From Patiria pectinifera (lineage: Eukaryota > Echinodermata > Asteroidea > Valvatida > Asterinidae): a DNA stretch of 64,000 nt. Made by a program: the position numbers and the translations under genes. The notes under the pieces are model-generated. The model was not told where the DNA came from and did not search any database. It saw only the letters and a list, made by a program, of their open reading frames with translations. Positions within the stretch are counted from its first letter, which is position 1; each line of letters opens with the position of its first letter. Location of the stretch: assembly GCA_029964075.1 (NCBI GenBank), contig CM057144.1, forward strand, positions 5,851,281 through 5,915,280, read 5' to 3'. Positions 62,701-63,819 of this stretch are shown in pieces.

Positions 62701-62801
62701 CAACCGTATTTTCTCCACAGCCTCCCCTGCAATCCTGTATGAGCTCCAAAAACTTCAGAGACACTGACCTACTTGTGGATGTCGATGATTCAGTGGTTTA
62801 A
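816..62801 (+). CDS. Giant FN3-like repeat membrane receptor, 52 exons in window, 5' end missing
   Basis: Fifty-two exons with AG acceptors and GT donors can be chained with no phase conflict, giving 9897 nt (3298 residues plus stop). The order is: a long ectodomain of fibronectin-III-like repeats, a jelly-roll-like insert (about residues 1819-2143 of the window portion), basic cleavage-like motifs near 2521-2525 and 2684-2687, cadherin-like repeats, an EGF-like segment, one membrane helix (about 3049-3071) and a cytoplasmic tail of about 225 residues. The layout suggests a cell-surface adhesion or recognition molecule; that role is inference. Many FN3-like units use two exons, a phase 0 to 1 exon carrying W..F.D.ESG..Y and a phase 1 to 0 exon carrying YYVTV.A.N and D.TPP. 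No signal peptide or start codon is in the window. I cannot name an orthologue. Confidence 0.88.
1164..1817. mobile_element. Tc1/mariner-type non-autonomous element with long inverted repeats
   Basis: The ends CAGGGTGA...TCACCCTG are flanked by TA at 1162-1163 and 1818-1819. The inverted repeats are unusually long, about 110 bases each and roughly 80 percent alike (both contain TATGTAG.ACCAA and ATGACTGGAAA). No transposase frame is visible. It lies in intron 1. Confidence 0.8.
1820..2676. other. Intron 1 remainder
   Basis: AT-rich intron sequence. A second short CAGGGTCAG-like motif occurs at 1862-1870. I see no gene, tandem repeat or clear transposon here. Confidence 0.5.
3227..3676. mobile_element. 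piggyBac-type element flanked by TTAA
   Basis: The ends are CCCTGCGCAG and CTGCGCAGGG, a perfect 10-base inverted repeat, flanked directly by TTAA at 3223-3226 and 3677-3680. A CCC start with a TTAA target is typical of piggyBac. The subterminal motif GCCCTTTGGG is also shared by both ends in inverted form. Interior frames are short and not recognisable as transposase. It lies in intron 2; the rest of that intron (2772-3222 and 3681-4171) shows nothing more. Confidence 0.82.
4172..8119 (+). CDS. Receptor exons 3-7: FN3-like repeats
   Basis: Exons: 4172-4342, 5502-5682, 6667-6833, 7031-7158, 7882-8119. Exon 3 has NWDGFHDNETGIYGYTWSIG and exon 7 has NWHNWYDPESGIFSYLWAVG, both classic starts of this repeat type. 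Exons 4 and 6 carry the partner halves (YFITVRALNKVEF and DNSPP; VDDSPPIAG). For exon 4 I use the donor after AACGCAAC (5682), because it keeps frame with exon 5 and is a stronger donor than the gtcaac 11 bases earlier. Exon 7 leaves in phase 1 and joins exon 8, 7.1 kb away, as SSDG-VTVDLTPP. Confidence 0.85.
4435..5100 (+). repeat. Decayed tandem copies of the exon 3 end with its donor
   Basis: The last part of exon 3 (HLFDESEWTHEGLVVNVNLPG plus donor) recurs about four times in the intron: donors near 4533, 4755, 4924 and 5095. Each copy keeps the GATGAGTCAG and GTCAATGTCAA blocks and the start of the intron (TCATCA...GACCATGAT). The copies have lost the reading frame or the preceding exon part, so they are decoys, not exons. 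A TG dinucleotide run follows at 5281-5300. Confidence 0.8.
6113..6372 (+). repeat. Minisatellite, unit about 10-11 bp (TCAATCACAAG)
   Basis: Roughly twenty irregular copies of TCA(A/G)TCACAAG. Dispersed single or double copies of the same motif occur at about 125-175, 25850-25970 and 41120-41220, each beside related non-repetitive sequence, so the array looks like local expansion within an interspersed repeat. Confidence 0.8.
7159..7881. other. Intron 6, nothing recognised
   Basis: Plain intron sequence. No transposon ends, SINE boxes or tandem repeats were found. Confidence 0.5.
8120..9878. other. Intron 7, first part: diverged three-fold repeat and short frames
   Basis: Three diverged segments begin TACAGAA and continue with C.ATTTGGTTATAAC.TGGTA or a relative (about 8632, 8763 and 8918), mixed with several TGATGTCA-like motifs. 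Short frames at 8924-9181 (minus) and 9232-9668 (plus) are not recognisable proteins and have no splice context. Confidence 0.4.
9879..10559. mobile_element. Non-autonomous DNA transposon, ends AAGGGCCTGTCACA
   Basis: A perfect 14-base inverted repeat closes the element (AAGGGCCTGTCACA at 9879-9892, complement at 10546-10559). The inside is GC-richer than its surroundings and includes a TATAAATA box-like motif near 10201. No clear target duplication, so the superfamily is undecided. Frames inside are not recognisable. Confidence 0.65.
10823..10971. repeat. Short element with 12-bp inverted ends
   Basis: AGTACCGAAGTG at 10823-10834 and its exact complement at 10960-10971 bracket 125 bases. 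This could be a tiny MITE; no target duplication is evident. Confidence 0.4.
10980..12050. other. Intron 7 middle part: one solitary mariner-like end
   Basis: Mostly featureless AT-rich sequence. At 11496-11526 a segment ending TTTTTTCTGACCCTGTATA matches the right end of the mariner-type element at 1.2-1.8 kb. No partner end is visible, so it is probably a fragment. Confidence 0.4.
12052..12244. repeat. Near-perfect foldback (hairpin) element
   Basis: Arms of about 87 bases (12052-12138 and 12157-12244) are inverted copies with only a few differences. Both carry TAGCCGGTTCAGTGAT, TAAAGTTGCCAGAT and CGCTCTTTTCACAC or their complements. The loop is about 18 bases. The single strand would form a very stable hairpin. 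No coding potential. Confidence 0.85.
12245..12616. other. Downstream flank of the lectin gene
   Basis: This is 3' of the lectin gene on its own strand. I see no clear AATAAA close to the stop on the minus strand and no other element. Confidence 0.35.
12617..13382 (-). CDS. Small secreted C-type lectin, two exons, nested antisense in intron 7
   Basis: Exon 1 is 13085-13382 and exon 2 is 12617-12801, joined in phase as DRESEG-SWVCQDG, giving 160 residues. A signal peptide (MLPKRLLVGLISLCLMIRC) leads into a long-form C-type lectin domain: an extra N-terminal Cys pair (C34, C45), then C62, C129, C143 and C151. The sugar-binding region reads GEPS at 119-122, where EPN or QPD is usual, while WND at 138-140 is kept. 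Calcium-dependent sugar binding is plausible, but the Ser makes specificity uncertain. The usual WIGL core reads FWIDC, and C93 and C104 may form an additional disulfide. Single-domain secreted lectins of this kind are common in marine invertebrates and often serve in immunity or as structural proteins. No promoter is obvious; a 5' non-coding exon is possible. Confidence 0.85.
13383..14139. other. Upstream flank of the lectin gene
   Basis: This should contain the lectin promoter and any 5' non-coding exon. Nothing in it is diagnostic by eye. Confidence 0.35.
14140..14490. repeat. Interspersed repeat, copy 1 (second copy at 52.3 kb)
   Basis: Shares CTGACGGACGGACTATGACG at its centre (14260-14279), then AAAAGTCTATGGT.GAACA and GGGGGT.GTCACCACAAT, with a second copy at about 52340-52730 in the same orientation. 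Identity is patchy, so it is old. The family is not recognised; no inverted ends or coding were found. Confidence 0.6.
14760..15263 (+). repeat. Decayed tandem copies of the exon 8 start with its acceptor
   Basis: The polypyrimidine tract, acceptor and first about 80 bases of exon 8 recur upstream. Copy starts are 14851, 14984 and 15117 (spacing 133 bases, then 147 to the real 15264), plus a partial copy from 14760. Two of the three (14851, 15117) keep TCTCCTCAG. All have drifted or lost frame, so only the last copy serves the full exon. Confidence 0.85.
15264..17917 (+). CDS. Receptor exons 8-11: FN3-like repeats beside decoy arrays
   Basis: Exons: 15264-15444, 15684-15930, 17500-17620, 17739-17917. 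Exon 8 begins VTVDLTPPLQGSVYDG and contains QWQGFSDPDSGIDDY. Exon 9 ends VDLTPPMLRTLGDG and then DADFQ; exon 10 continues HWDYFDDESGIESF; exon 11 ends IRVDPTPPL. The beginning of exon 8 and the end of exon 9 each exist in several decayed tandem copies in the neighbouring introns. Only the copies given here connect in frame to complete exons. The donor of exon 11 is abutted by a TTAA-flanked transposon starting nine bases into the intron. Confidence 0.87.
15951..17275 (+). repeat. Seven decayed tandem copies of the exon 9 end with its donor
   Basis: The final about 95 bases of exon 9 (from GATACTCC through CTGACTCCTCC and GCTGGTGGTGGG to the donor) are repeated after the real donor at 15931. 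Copies end at donors near 16056, 16182, 16312, 16513, 17019, 17147 and 17265. Every copy keeps GTGAGTT, though the coding part has drifted. A SINE separates the fourth and fifth copies. Confidence 0.88.
16545..16905 (+). mobile_element. tRNA-derived SINE, family A
   Basis: The head has a box A-like segment (GTGGCCTCGTGG) and a box B (GGTTTGAGTCC), then a conserved body (CTTGGGCAAGG..CTTTGTCACTCATTG) and an AT-rich tail ending in ATTATTATTAT. A second copy lies at 59.07-59.40 kb. It is inserted inside the decoy-donor array. Confidence 0.85.
17927..18449. mobile_element. TTAA-flanked element (Kolobok/piggyBac-type MITE), copy 1, at a splice donor
   Basis: Flanked by TTAA at 17923-17926 and 18450-18453, with imperfect inverted ends AGGGCCCA and TGGATCCT. 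A second copy at 59739-60264 shares blocks such as TGCTAATGCAAAT.T..ATATTCAT and TGTGATGTCATTTCAGGCA. The AGG ends suggest Kolobok more than piggyBac. The left TTAA begins at intron base 6 of the exon 11 donor (GTGAG-TTAA). No coding. Confidence 0.8.
18568..19222. mobile_element. DNA transposon with subterminal GTGTTACTTYGTG repeats
   Basis: The ends share ATTCGTCACC.ACACCAC.AAGTAACAC in inverted form (18575-18603 and 19189-19217). Inside, GTGTTACTT(C/T)GTGAAAA recurs near 18931 and 19009, related to the end motif, as expected for transposase-binding subterminal repeats. No transposase frame; superfamily undecided. Confidence 0.7.
19304..23755 (+). CDS. Receptor exons 12-17: FN3-like repeats
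   Basis: Exons: 19304-19463, 20197-20421, 21045-21133, 21467-21584, 22855-23045, 23557-23755. Landmarks are SWLAVDGQSGIKSYWVAVG (exon 12), YYVCVKSQNGAGAF (13), VWFDDFE joined to HGISHYEWAVGTTPGGED (14-15), YYSTLRAITNA and VDITPPEI (16), and TWDATDRES with MGQYPGGSD (17). Exons 14 and 15 together make the usual single W-to-VGT exon, so an extra intron splits this unit at phase 0. Exons 14 and 15 are too short to show as long open frames but fit exactly in phase. Confidence 0.86.
19464..20196. other. Intron 12, nothing recognised
   Basis: No transposon ends, SINE boxes or repeats recognised. Confidence 0.4.
20515..20674. mobile_element. Short hAT-type MITE
   Basis: The ends CAGTGGCGGATCCAGAG and CTCTCTGGATCCGCCCTTG are inverted copies typical of the GGCGGATCC hAT families seen elsewhere in the window. 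The target duplication is no longer clear. The interior lacks the core shared by the larger copies. Confidence 0.7.
21745..21897. mobile_element. hAT-type MITE with 8-bp target duplication
   Basis: The ends CAGTGGCATAG and CTATGCCACTG are flanked by the exact duplication ctgtcctt (21737-21744, 21898-21905). Same family as the element at 63820-63984. The following stretch to 22380 has similar G/C runs and may contain a worn relative, near 22180-22370. Confidence 0.88.
22525..22797 (-). mobile_element. tRNA-derived SINE, family B
   Basis: Read on the minus strand it begins with a tRNA-like head: GGCCTAGCGGTTAAGAGC as box A and GTGGGTTCGAGCCC as box B. The body has TGTGCCCTTAGGCAAGGCAC and GGATGGGACGTTAAGCCGG. 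The anticodon-arm region resembles a tRNA-Leu type, but this is not a tRNA gene. Confidence 0.85.
23046..23556. other. Intron 16, nothing recognised
   Basis: Plain AT-rich intron. Confidence 0.4.
24165..25399. mobile_element. hAT-type element hosting a nested second transposon
   Basis: The ends CAGGCCCATCGCCA (24165-24178) and TGGCGATGGGCCTG (25386-25399) are perfect inverted repeats. The flanks are gctccaag and gctccgag, an 8-bp duplication with one change. Most of its length is the nested element at 24269-25329; without it the host element is about 170 bases. Confidence 0.85.
24269..25329. mobile_element. Nested DNA transposon, ends CATACCTGCCAAC
   Basis: The ends CATACCTGCCAA(C) and (G)TTGGCAGGTATG are inverted copies, flanked by tataca on both sides (24263-24268, 25330-25335). 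Near 24799 a short frame starts MDKENDTLKEKK and, past a stop, continues RWSQKFREEYREKFRIGK, possibly the remnant of a transposase start. Related to the element at 54071-55232 by its CTGCCAA ends. Confidence 0.75.
25480..25747 (-). mobile_element. tRNA-derived SINE, family C
   Basis: The minus strand begins GTGGCGTAGTGGTTAGGGTT, has a box B-like GGGGTTCCAATCC, then TGTGTCCTTAGGCAAGCCAC and CACCCAGGAGTATAAATGGG. Two more copies lie at 30.0-30.2 and 35.8-36.3 kb. Confidence 0.83.
26038..30852 (+). CDS. Receptor exons 18-21, including a 705-nt multi-repeat exon
   Basis: Exons: 26038-26144, 26726-26903, 29128-29832, 30583-30852. Exon 19 has CSWSDFLDAESGIGHY and ends SIK in phase 1; exon 20 continues DLTLIHNKVYYVTVEAFN. 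Exon 20 is much longer than its neighbours. It encodes a YYVTV half, DDTPPSYG, a complete unit with LWQPFTDEDTKITKYEVALG, and the start of a third (ASWDFSGDPCPMKKYEWAIY), so introns present elsewhere are absent here. Exon 21 has YYSVVRATNALGLAV and SWKGFGEGTQ. A decayed exon-like segment at 27.2 kb is skipped, since exons 19 and 20 join in phase without it. Confidence 0.88.
26223..26534. mobile_element. hAT-type MITE, GGCGGATCC family, with 8-bp duplication
   Basis: The ends CAAGGGCGGATCC and GGATCTGCCCTTG are flanked by the exact duplication gcctgtaa (26215-26222, 26535-26542). It contains long G and C runs at its ends and the core GTGGTCAGAAATTGCCTC...AGAGCATCTAGAATCC (about 26366-26411). 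It lies 79 bases after the exon 18 donor. Confidence 0.9.
27152..27304 (+). pseudogene. Decayed exon (FN3-like half) between exons 19 and 20
   Basis: One frame reads LHINNGFFGCIY and another VTLAICATVPPSGLANSPFV, which together echo the repeat half L..NG..YYVTV.A.N.AGLA..P. A frame change, a missing phase-1 acceptor and the perfect join of exons 19 and 20 without it mark it as an eroded exon copy. A donor-like GGGGTATGT remains at its end, and a hAT element starts 12 bases later. Confidence 0.6.
27316..27887. mobile_element. hAT-type MITE, CATGGGCGTC family, with 8-bp duplication
   Basis: The ends CATGGGCGTCACAATC and GATTGATACCCCTG are imperfect inverted copies flanked by the exact duplication tgtgcatg (27308-27315, 27888-27895). 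The core shared with the GGCGGATCC family occurs twice inside (about 27497-27537 and 27668-27717), so this copy is internally duplicated. Confidence 0.87.
28310..29055. repeat. Old interspersed repeat split by a foldback element
   Basis: The flanks of the foldback at 28465-28918 (TATCCATTTGAAAA...AGACAGTATAA on the left, GAGAGAGCAGGATTC on the right) match, in order, a repeat at about 45115-45345 with no insertion. Both copies end shortly before an exon (20 and 40). The family is unknown. Confidence 0.6.
28465..28918. repeat. Large foldback element, arms about 210 bp
   Basis: The left arm starts GGTTTGCGGTAACACC and the right arm ends GGTGTTACCGCAAACC. The arms are inverted copies along their length (both with CTCACTCAGCCTCAGTGAAG or its complement), meeting at a centre of about 30 bases near 28695. 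A few small insertions separate the arms. No coding. Confidence 0.88.
29833..30582. other. Intron 20, with SINE family C at 30040-30232 (minus)
   Basis: The SINE is recognised on the minus strand by GTGGCCTAGTGGTTAGGGTT, the following TGATCAGAGGGTCAGGGGGT and TGTGTCCTTGGGCAAGCCAC, shared with the copies at 25.5 and 35.8 kb. The rest of the intron shows nothing. Confidence 0.75.
30853..31487. other. Intron 21: small 25-bp duplication only
   Basis: GGTGATCATTC(A/G)AAAAGCC followed by ATGCTTG occurs twice in tandem at about 31156-31206. Nothing else recognised. Confidence 0.45.
31488..34576 (+). CDS. Receptor exons 22-25: FN3-like repeats
   Basis: Exons: 31488-31760, 32689-32979, 33284-33387, 34361-34576. 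Exon 22 carries DYYEAAVGTDRRYP and STYYVTVRGHSAS. Exon 23 has LQWGKFESTFPILLYYVGLG and GSYYVTVVG. Exon 24 has VDITPPVEGRLRAG. Exon 25 begins PVTYTDSIESIPLVW and has DFRDEESGIKSF. The first part of exon 25 is preceded by three tandem copies of itself with intact acceptors. I use the last copy because only it continues into the full exon without a stop. Confidence 0.86.
31826..32515. mobile_element. Tc1/mariner-type non-autonomous element
   Basis: The ends CAGGGTGGTT..AAAAAAGGACACCCAC and GTGGGTGTCCTTTTTTTT..AACCACCCTC are inverted copies flanked by TA (31824-31825, 32516-32517). The interior has no recognisable transposase. It lies in intron 22. Confidence 0.82.
33388..33894. other. Intron 24 with a worn partial copy of exon 24
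   Basis: At about 33843-33870, CTCCTCTACCAGTTGTTTCTCC matches exon 24's AACTCCTCTACCAGTCACTT region (33307-33328), preceded by similar spacing to a T-rich tract. It looks like an eroded copy of that exon. The rest is plain intron. Confidence 0.4.
33895..34360 (+). repeat. Three tandem copies of the exon 25 start with acceptor, period 126 bp
   Basis: Copies of the exon start CCTGTGACATACAC.GACAG begin at 33982, 34108 and 34234, ahead of the real exon at 34361. Each is preceded by C(C/T)TGCAG and the tract CTCCTCCATTTCT. The first 39 bases of each copy end before GTATGG, so each resembles a 13-codon micro-exon. Longer read-through meets a stop. Confidence 0.87.
34577..35237. other. Intron 25, nothing recognised
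   Basis: A phrase near 34985-35030 (CCACCCCATGAAACAG...CTCGCTACACTACTGAAC) resembles the worn hAT relative near 22350. Nothing else. Confidence 0.35.
35238..40395 (+). CDS. Receptor exons 26-33: FN3-like end, then GH16/ConA-like jelly-roll module
   Basis: Exons: 35238-35412, 35542-35690, 36704-36820, 37634-37789, 38727-38967, 39615-39766, 39955-40133, 40266-40395. Exon 26 closes an FN3-like repeat. From exon 28 the protein changes style: GAYVTNAQIVRSSEYEFDLK, SILFWDGPDGVIGEYDFGG, HYAINFKVMPF, WSFEVYVDGKLLSSV and TKLILHVFNRDS. The order of strands resembles family 16 glycosidase-type concanavalin jelly rolls: a [Y.F..RLK] strand, an E.D.E segment, and [W.VDGK] followed by [K.ILNLW]. Here the E.D.E position reads EYDFG, so one acidic catalytic residue appears to be missing, which suggests carbohydrate or ligand binding rather than hydrolysis. 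The fold assignment is inference. Exon 30 adds a Thr-rich, acidic spacer. Confidence 0.78.
35765..36272 (-). mobile_element. SINE family C, interrupted by a hAT MITE
   Basis: The minus-strand SINE (TGTGTCCTTGGGCAAGCCAC, GTACCGGCATTAGCTGGGGA) is split in its head region by the element at 35938-36221. Removing the insertion and one target copy restores the order seen in the intact copies at 25.5 and 30.1 kb. Confidence 0.85.
35938..36221. mobile_element. hAT-type MITE, GGCGGATCC family, inside a SINE
   Basis: The ends CAAGGGCGGATCC and GGATCCGCCCTTG are a perfect inverted pair, flanked by the exact duplication ccctctga (35930-35937, 36222-36229). The core AAGTGGTCAGAAATTGCCTC occurs at about 36074-36122. 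Confidence 0.92.
36273..37633. other. Rest of intron 27 and intron 28
   Basis: Contains exon 28 (36704-36820). A short GTAG run occurs at 36427-36440. Otherwise no element recognised. Confidence 0.4.
38310..38701. mobile_element. PIF/Harbinger-type MITE, TTA target
   Basis: The ends GGCCAAAAAAAAATACTTGG and CCAACTTATTTTTTGTTGGC (plus a final C) continue inward to CTCTGGTCAG and CTGACCAGAG. TTA flanks both sides (38307-38309, 38702-38704). It lies in intron 29, 25 bases before exon 30, so its right end is close to the acceptor. Confidence 0.8.
39240..39490 (+). mobile_element. LINE 3' fragment
   Basis: One frame reads GRPNKRWIDNVNNDLKCLQI, then ALNHVDWKKAIWQ, matching the C-terminal end of LINE reverse-transcriptase proteins (GRP..RW.D.V..DL). 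Only the end is present, as expected for a 5'-truncated insertion. It lies in intron 30. Confidence 0.7.
40401..40742. mobile_element. hAT-type MITE whose target duplication copies a splice donor
   Basis: The ends CATGGGCGTCGATCG and CGATTGACACTCTTG are imperfect inverted copies. The 8-bp duplication is gaggtaag (40393-40400, 40743-40750), which is the last three bases of exon 33 plus its donor GTAAG. The shared core is present (about 40588-40638). Same family as 27316-27887. Confidence 0.9.
40902..41079. mobile_element. Short Harbinger-type MITE
   Basis: The ends AGGCTGGTTCGTACTT and AAGTATAAACCAGCCT are inverted copies flanked by TTA (40899-40901, 41080-41082). The interior has no frame. 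It is followed by a worn CACAAGTC-motif repeat at 41120-41220. Confidence 0.72.
41360..45520 (+). CDS. Receptor exons 34-40: Cys-rich link, FN3-like repeat, first basic cleavage-like site
   Basis: Exons: 41360-41573, 42540-42736, 43226-43409, 43669-43839, 44491-44707, 44889-44968, 45395-45520. Exon 34 contains CVPCINPCDRYQCNPSC, a short Cys-rich stretch, then several N-glycosylation sequons. Exons 35 and 36 form a last good FN3-like unit (LWSFLDMESGVK, then YWAIGTSRGTTD and YYATLKAINGAGLE). Exons 37-39 are less repeat-like. Exon 40 contains GQRRRKRD, a strong match to a furin-type RxK/RR motif, so the ectodomain may be processed here. All phases agree (0/1/1/2/1/1 between consecutive exons). 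Confidence 0.84.
41574..42539. other. Intron 34, nothing recognised
   Basis: Plain intron sequence. No ends, boxes or arrays seen. Confidence 0.4.
42750..43100 (+). repeat. 62-bp minisatellite, about six copies, with palindromic core
   Basis: Each unit carries the palindrome GTGATAAATTATCAC and GGTAACGCGGTATCGAGGAA. Unit starts are 42754, 42816, 42878, 42940, 43002 and 43064 (exact 62-base spacing). Units alternate between GAATTCAGGATTT and GAATTCCAGATTT at the same place, implying a dimeric 124-bp higher-order unit. It lies directly after the exon 35 donor. Confidence 0.9.
43450..43590 (+). repeat. Decayed duplicate of the exon 36 end with its donor
   Basis: CTGCATCACA.CACTAC.TACTATG, GG.GCAGGCTT and TGTGATGGTAGGTAGAGATA all recur about 150 bases after their exon 36 originals, including donor and intron start. 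The copy has lost the reading frame. Confidence 0.82.
43840..44490. other. Intron 37, nothing recognised
   Basis: No element identified. Confidence 0.4.
45115..45345. repeat. Old interspersed repeat, uninterrupted copy
   Basis: Matches the two flanks of the foldback at 28.5-28.9 kb (TATCCATTTGA, AGCAGTATAA, GAGAGAGCAGGATTCGAA) as one continuous piece, in the same orientation and also just before an exon (40). Confidence 0.55.
47350..48035. mobile_element. PIF/Harbinger-type element inserted in the LINE
   Basis: The ends GGCTTAGCTTCCGTCACTGG and its counterpart TGGCAAGTGATGGAAGCTAA..CG are inverted copies continuing inward through GTTTAA.TAC.GGCCAGCC. TTA flanks both sides (47347-47349, 48036-48038). 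The LINE frame breaks off at GNLHEM on one side and resumes at DGIKAGPTRRKV on the other, consistent with a clean insertion. No transposase frame. Confidence 0.8.
49258..49590 (-). repeat. Segmental duplication inside the LINE
   Basis: 49273-49395 repeats the LINE segment at 48039-48185, and 49400-49560 repeats 49095-49257. The junction near 49260 carries GGAAGCTAAGCCTTA, the terminal bases of the inserted Harbinger-type element, so this copy postdates that insertion or was made from a related joined template. Confidence 0.72.
49927..50807. mobile_element. hAT-type element packed with GGACTCGGACTC repeats
   Basis: The ends CAGTGTTGTAG and CTACAACACTG are flanked by the exact duplication gcaggaat (49919-49926, 50808-50815). 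Two subterminal blocks (49938-50095 and 50647-50790) consist of GGACTC units that turn into GAGTCC, forming GGACTCGAGTCC palindromes and CAAGGACTCGG hairpins. The AT-rich middle has no transposase. Confidence 0.88.
50991..51407. other. End of intron 40 with a solitary hAT-type end
   Basis: CAGGCGCGGATCCGGGTGGG at 51075-51094 looks like the left end of a GGCGGATCC hAT MITE; no right end is visible. Confidence 0.4.
51408..56085 (+). CDS. Receptor exons 41-44: membrane-proximal ectodomain, second basic site
   Basis: Exons: 51408-51558, 53343-53485, 53871-53959, 55896-56085. The intron before exon 41 is about 5.9 kb and is filled by a LINE with inserted elements. Exons 41-42 join across a split Arg codon as LLRHR-VRFVYEPTFYITS. 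Exon 44 carries ATRKRRQGSD, a second basic cleavage-like motif about 160 residues after the first, followed by NNPPEISDLPEYFYMNEDQ, the start of a cadherin-like repeat. The start of exon 43 is partly duplicated just upstream. No domain family is recognised for exons 41-43. Confidence 0.82.
51559..53342. other. Intron 41, with the second copy of the 14.2 kb repeat at 52340-52730
   Basis: The repeat is recognised by CTGACGGACGGACTATGACG at 52441-52460 and further ordered blocks shared with 14140-14490. The remainder is plain intron. Confidence 0.5.
53800..53870 (+). repeat. Duplicated acceptor and exon 43 start
   Basis: AGCTGTAATA, a T-rich tract, GCGTAG and TAATGCTGAATGGC occur at about 53808-53844, then again 41 bases later as the real tract, acceptor GTGTAG and exon start ATAACGCTGAATGGC. 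The upstream copy offers a decoy acceptor at 53829. Confidence 0.78.
54071..55232. mobile_element. DNA transposon, ends GCAGACCTGCCAA
   Basis: A perfect 13-base inverted repeat (54071-54083, 55220-55232) bounds about 1.16 kb. The subterminal regions on both sides hold inverted matches to TACGGG/ATAC phrases. No clear target duplication. Short minus-strand frames inside are not recognisable. Its end pattern resembles the nested element at 24269-25329. Confidence 0.7.
55233..57751. other. Introns 43 (rest), 44 and 45
   Basis: Contains exons 44 and 45. Intron sequence at 55233-55895, 56086-56757 and 56926-57751 shows no recognised elements. Confidence 0.4.
56758..58815 (+). CDS. Receptor exons 45-48: cadherin-like / tandem-95-like repeats
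   Basis: Exons: 56758-56925, 57752-57894, 58285-58524, 58644-58815. The sequence has hallmarks of calcium-binding cadherin-like or tandem-95 repeats: LVSDPEDDILAFEV, VKPVNDNPTLF, AYDPDINDNLTI followed by PPSYGTLEE, and YAPNPNYHGRDSFLVLAED. About two repeats fit, the first starting at the end of exon 44. Exon 48 ends with the first Cys residues of the EGF-like region (NPCIHEGICR). Confidence 0.85.
57895..58284. other. Intron 46, nothing recognised
   Basis: A short CATA/ATCCATA-rich run at about 57925-57975; nothing else. Confidence 0.4.
59066..59398 (+). mobile_element. tRNA-derived SINE, family A, second copy
   Basis: Matches the 16.5 kb copy in order: TCTGGAGCACTGAACTCATG, box B GGTTCGAGTCC, TGGGCGAGGCACGTTGTCA, TGTTTCATTGGCCCAATGAG and the ATTATTATTATTA tail, which ends about ten bases before the exon 49 acceptor. 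Confidence 0.83.
59408..60373 (+). CDS. Receptor exons 49-50: EGF-like region and transmembrane helix
   Basis: Exon 49 (59408-59630) continues the first EGF-like domain (FCACQPGWVGDIC) and starts a calcium-binding-type EGF (DYDECQSTPC, then VCYDHLDGFACAC). That second domain ends irregularly as CPLTDPVCDD just before the membrane. Exon 50 (60278-60373) encodes the single membrane helix VALGVVCSLLILFIIAAVVF, then a basic stop-transfer run (YKRHHAKK). The junction is a split Ala codon. Orientation is type I: Cys-rich outside, basic residues inside. Confidence 0.9.
59739..60264. mobile_element. TTAA-flanked element, copy 2, at a splice acceptor
   Basis: The right flank is TTAA (60265-60268); the left flank reads TCAA (59735-59738), a worn TTAA. 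The ends AGGGCCCA and TGGACCCT are inverted. The body matches copy 1 at 17.9-18.4 kb in several ordered blocks. It makes up most of intron 49 and leaves only nine bases (CTTCTGTAG) between its TTAA and exon 50. Confidence 0.8.
60374..60880. other. Intron 50, nothing recognised
   Basis: Plain intron. Confidence 0.4.
60881..62801 (+). CDS. Receptor exons 51-52: cytoplasmic tail and stop
   Basis: Exon 51 (60881-61463) encodes a low-complexity tail rich in Ser and acidic residues, with SSKKSSKKATKRPW as its only strongly basic cluster, and repeated SW/TW/KW pairs spaced through acidic sequence (for example DCESPAWTS, QSWGSLQDD, KWDEPSQKD). Exon 52 (62721-62801) adds PPLQSCMSSKNF and ends in DDSVV before TAA. 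The last three residues match the class I PDZ-ligand pattern (S/T-x-V). No kinase, phosphatase or other enzyme domain is visible, so signalling would depend on docked partners. Confidence 0.88.
61782..62154. mobile_element. PIF/Harbinger-type MITE, TAA target
   Basis: The ends GGCC..AAAAAGTCTCCGGTTTC and GAAACCGGAGACTTTT..GGCC are inverted copies (continuing to TGGTATG and CATACCA) flanked by TAA (61779-61781, 62155-62157). Related in end design to the element at 38310-38701. It lies in intron 51; the rest of that intron shows nothing. Confidence 0.82.
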
Positions 62802-63160
62802 CTGATCAAAAAGCCACTCTATCTCTGTCTACCTATGTTTCCCTGGAAATTCAAGTCTATCAGCAAACCCCAGAAAAGGGGAAACTTTTTTTACAGTATA
62901 AATCTCCCCACAAAACTTCTAATCAATCAGGCTAAAAACATGTTGATGATCACACATGTGATAAACACCCAAGTATTTTTACAAGTGTGACGTTGAGGAA
63001 TATAAAAGAAATATATGTGAATTTTGTTCATCATGGATCATATAACCTGATATATTGATTGTTTGTTGAAATAGTACACAAGATGATTTTATACAAACCT
63101 TAACCCATGCAGATCCAAATTACCTCCCCAATAAAAATTTAAAGGTCAGTTTTCATAGAC
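62802..63160 (+). other. Probable 3' UTR with poly(A) signal
   Basis: Non-coding sequence follows the stop codon. A canonical AATAAA lies at 63130-63135, about 330 bases after the stop, and is the first good poly(A) signal, so the transcript may end near 63150-63165. Further A-rich sequence downstream allows alternative ends. Confidence 0.5.
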
Positions 63161-63819
63161 GGTGAAAAGAGCACCGAGAAAACAAAAAACAGTAGTTTGT
63201 CAAAGGATTTAATTAGACATCAGACAAAGAAGCAAGGAGTGGAACGTTTTGACGCTTTTGTAATCTTCATTTTCTGTTATACCCAGATTCTAGTCAGTAG
63301 CTGTTTATTAAAACTTAGAAGTTTAAATATTGCTTTGAAATATTAGCGTCTTCTGATGGCTATAAGTAACTGCTCTGATGCAAAAACAGTGGTTTTAAAA
63401 CTGTTTACATTTTATTACAAAGCTTAAATTCATTTAATACTGGTAAAACAGATAAATAGAATAGTCAACTAACAAAACAAAACAAAATGAAAACAAACAA
63501 AAATTACACTGATTGTGATCACTAGACGACGAAGCCCTTGGATTTCTGTGGAATTTGGCTTTATTAAGTTTCTGAAAAGTATCTGAAAATTATCCTGATA
63601 TTTAAAATATAAAGATAAACCACATAGCATGTGTGTGTTAACAAATCACTTCAAATTCAATTGGTTAAACATTTATGTTGCAAATCATCCATGATTTGTA
63701 GTTATGACAGATTGCCTTGAGCAACTAATTGCTTCATGAAACTGAAATGTGTAAGTAGAAGTTGTAATCAAAAGATTCACAAGTTGGAGGTAATGGACAC
63801 CATTAAGATGGGTCTTTGC
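63161..63819. other. Sequence downstream of the receptor gene
   Basis: No gene recognised after the probable poly(A) site. Confidence 0.4.
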
